From: Bordetella parapertussis
GTDB taxonomy: Bacteria; Pseudomonadota; Gammaproteobacteria; Burkholderiales; Burkholderiaceae_C
Assembly: GCA_945882755.1 (NCBI GenBank)
Contig: CAMCWS010000096.1
Span: forward strand, 1-6,835
Direction: 5' to 3'
DNA length: 6,835 nucleotides
In this document: positions 6,480-6,835 of the stretch, in pieces
Position numbering within the stretch: position 1 is the stretch's first letter
Layout: every line of letters begins with the position of its first letter
Program-made: the position numbers and the translations under genes
The notes under the pieces: model-generated
Told to the model about the DNA's origin: nothing
What the model saw: the letters and a program-made list of their open reading frames with translations, nothing else
Database searches by the model: none

Positions 6480-6737
6480 ATGCACACCACGAATTTACGC
6501 AAAGTAGGCGGCTCGGTGATGATGGCGCTCCCGCCTGCTTTATTGGATGTACTTCAACTCAAGGTAGGCGCTACCGTTGGAATTGCTGTCGCCGATGGCC
6601 GCTTGGTCATCGATCCCCAACCTAAACCACAGTACACACTGGAAGCCTTGTTGGCAGAGTCCGACTTCACACAAGACCAAACCAGCCAAGAACGTGAGTG
6701 GGTTGATGCGCCGCCGGTCGGCCGAGAGCTGATATGA
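6480..6737 (+). CDS. chpS: Antitoxin of a ChpS/MazE type
   Basis: This 85-residue protein is the likely antitoxin for the toxin gene that follows. Residues 1-47 look like an AbrB/MazE swapped-hairpin DNA-binding domain: a short strand, then KVGGSVMMALPPALLDVLQLKVGA in part (8-31), then a second strand GRLVIDP (40-46). The rest (52-85) resembles the toxin-binding tail of E. coli ChpS: YTLEALLAESDF, a tryptophan (W74) and PPVGREL near the end match the pattern of YSLDELL, W and PAGDEI that I recall there. It is preceded by a strong ribosome site and a palindromic promoter, consistent with self-repression. Its TGA overlaps the toxin ATG by four bases (ATGA). Family membership is well supported by both sequence and neighbour; binding partners are inferred. 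Confidence 0.88.
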   Translation: MHTTNLRKVGGSVMMALPPALLDVLQLKVGATVGIAVADGRLVIDPQPKPQYTLEALLAESDFTQDQTSQEREWVDAPPVGRELI

Positions 6738-6835
6738 ACCGAGGCGATATCTATTTGGTATCGCTAGAGCCTACGCTAGGTCGGGAGCAGCAGGGTAGTC
6801 GACCCGTGTTGATTGTTTCGCCAACGGCTTTTAAC
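6734..6835 (+). CDS. chpB: Toxin endoribonuclease ChpB/MazF type, partial
   Basis: Only the first 34 codons are present, and the frame is still open at the window end. MNRGDIYLVSLEP followed by GREQQGSRPVLIVSPTAFN (16-34, with R23 and P24) is the N-terminal signature of MazF/ChpB/PemK toxins, which cut mRNA at short specific sites and halt growth until neutralised by antitoxin. R23 aligns with the active-site arginine of E. coli MazF (R29). The EQQG and AFN details favour ChpB over MazF. The ATG overlaps the antitoxin stop as ATGA, so toxin translation is probably coupled to that of the antitoxin. No clear independent ribosome site is seen. Whether the gene is intact cannot be judged from this window. 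Confidence 0.88.
   Translation, partial: MNRGDIYLVSLEPTLGREQQGSRPVLIVSPTAFN

Overview
The window looks like ordinary chromosome from a betaproteobacterium, most likely Burkholderiales and Comamonadaceae-like (Limnohabitans, Rhodoferax or Polaromonas type). This is inferred from the protein sequences, the moderately high GC, and the gene set recA-recX, sucC-sucD, a TerC-family membrane protein and a type IV pilin. I cannot confirm the genus without a search.

Layout. Positions 33-1588 (+): recA and recX overlap by four bases and form a recombination and repair unit. Positions 1589-1881: a gene-free gap between the converging 3' ends of recX and argC. It is packed with copies of a short palindromic repeat, including a perfect 26-bp inverted pair, a self-contained hairpin copy and a short tandem array. 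Positions 1882-2808 (-): argC, an arginine-biosynthesis reductase of the shorter 'type 2' form. Positions 2809-2993: the region between the divergent starts of argC and sucC. Positions 2994-5792 (+): sucC, sucD and a TerC-family gene, spaced by 3 and 0 bases and therefore very probably one operon. Positions 5783-5906: a cluster of hairpins ending that operon and leading into pilA. Positions 5907-6428 (+): pilA, a type IV prepilin. Positions 6429-6835 (+): a ChpS/ChpB (MazEF-type) toxin-antitoxin module with its own palindromic promoter. The toxin gene is cut by the window end.

How the parts relate. RecX normally restrains RecA, and the GTGA overlap ties its translation to recA. SucC and SucD are the two subunits of succinyl-CoA synthetase in the TCA cycle. 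The TerC-family protein, probably a metal transporter, has a start codon directly after the sucD stop and so is likely co-translated. The pilin and the toxin-antitoxin pair appear to be separate transcription units.

I see no clear undescribed system. The strongest points for follow-up are the repeat cluster at 1604-1878, the 32-bp palindrome over the chpSB promoter, and the structured RNA or DNA between the TerC gene and pilA.
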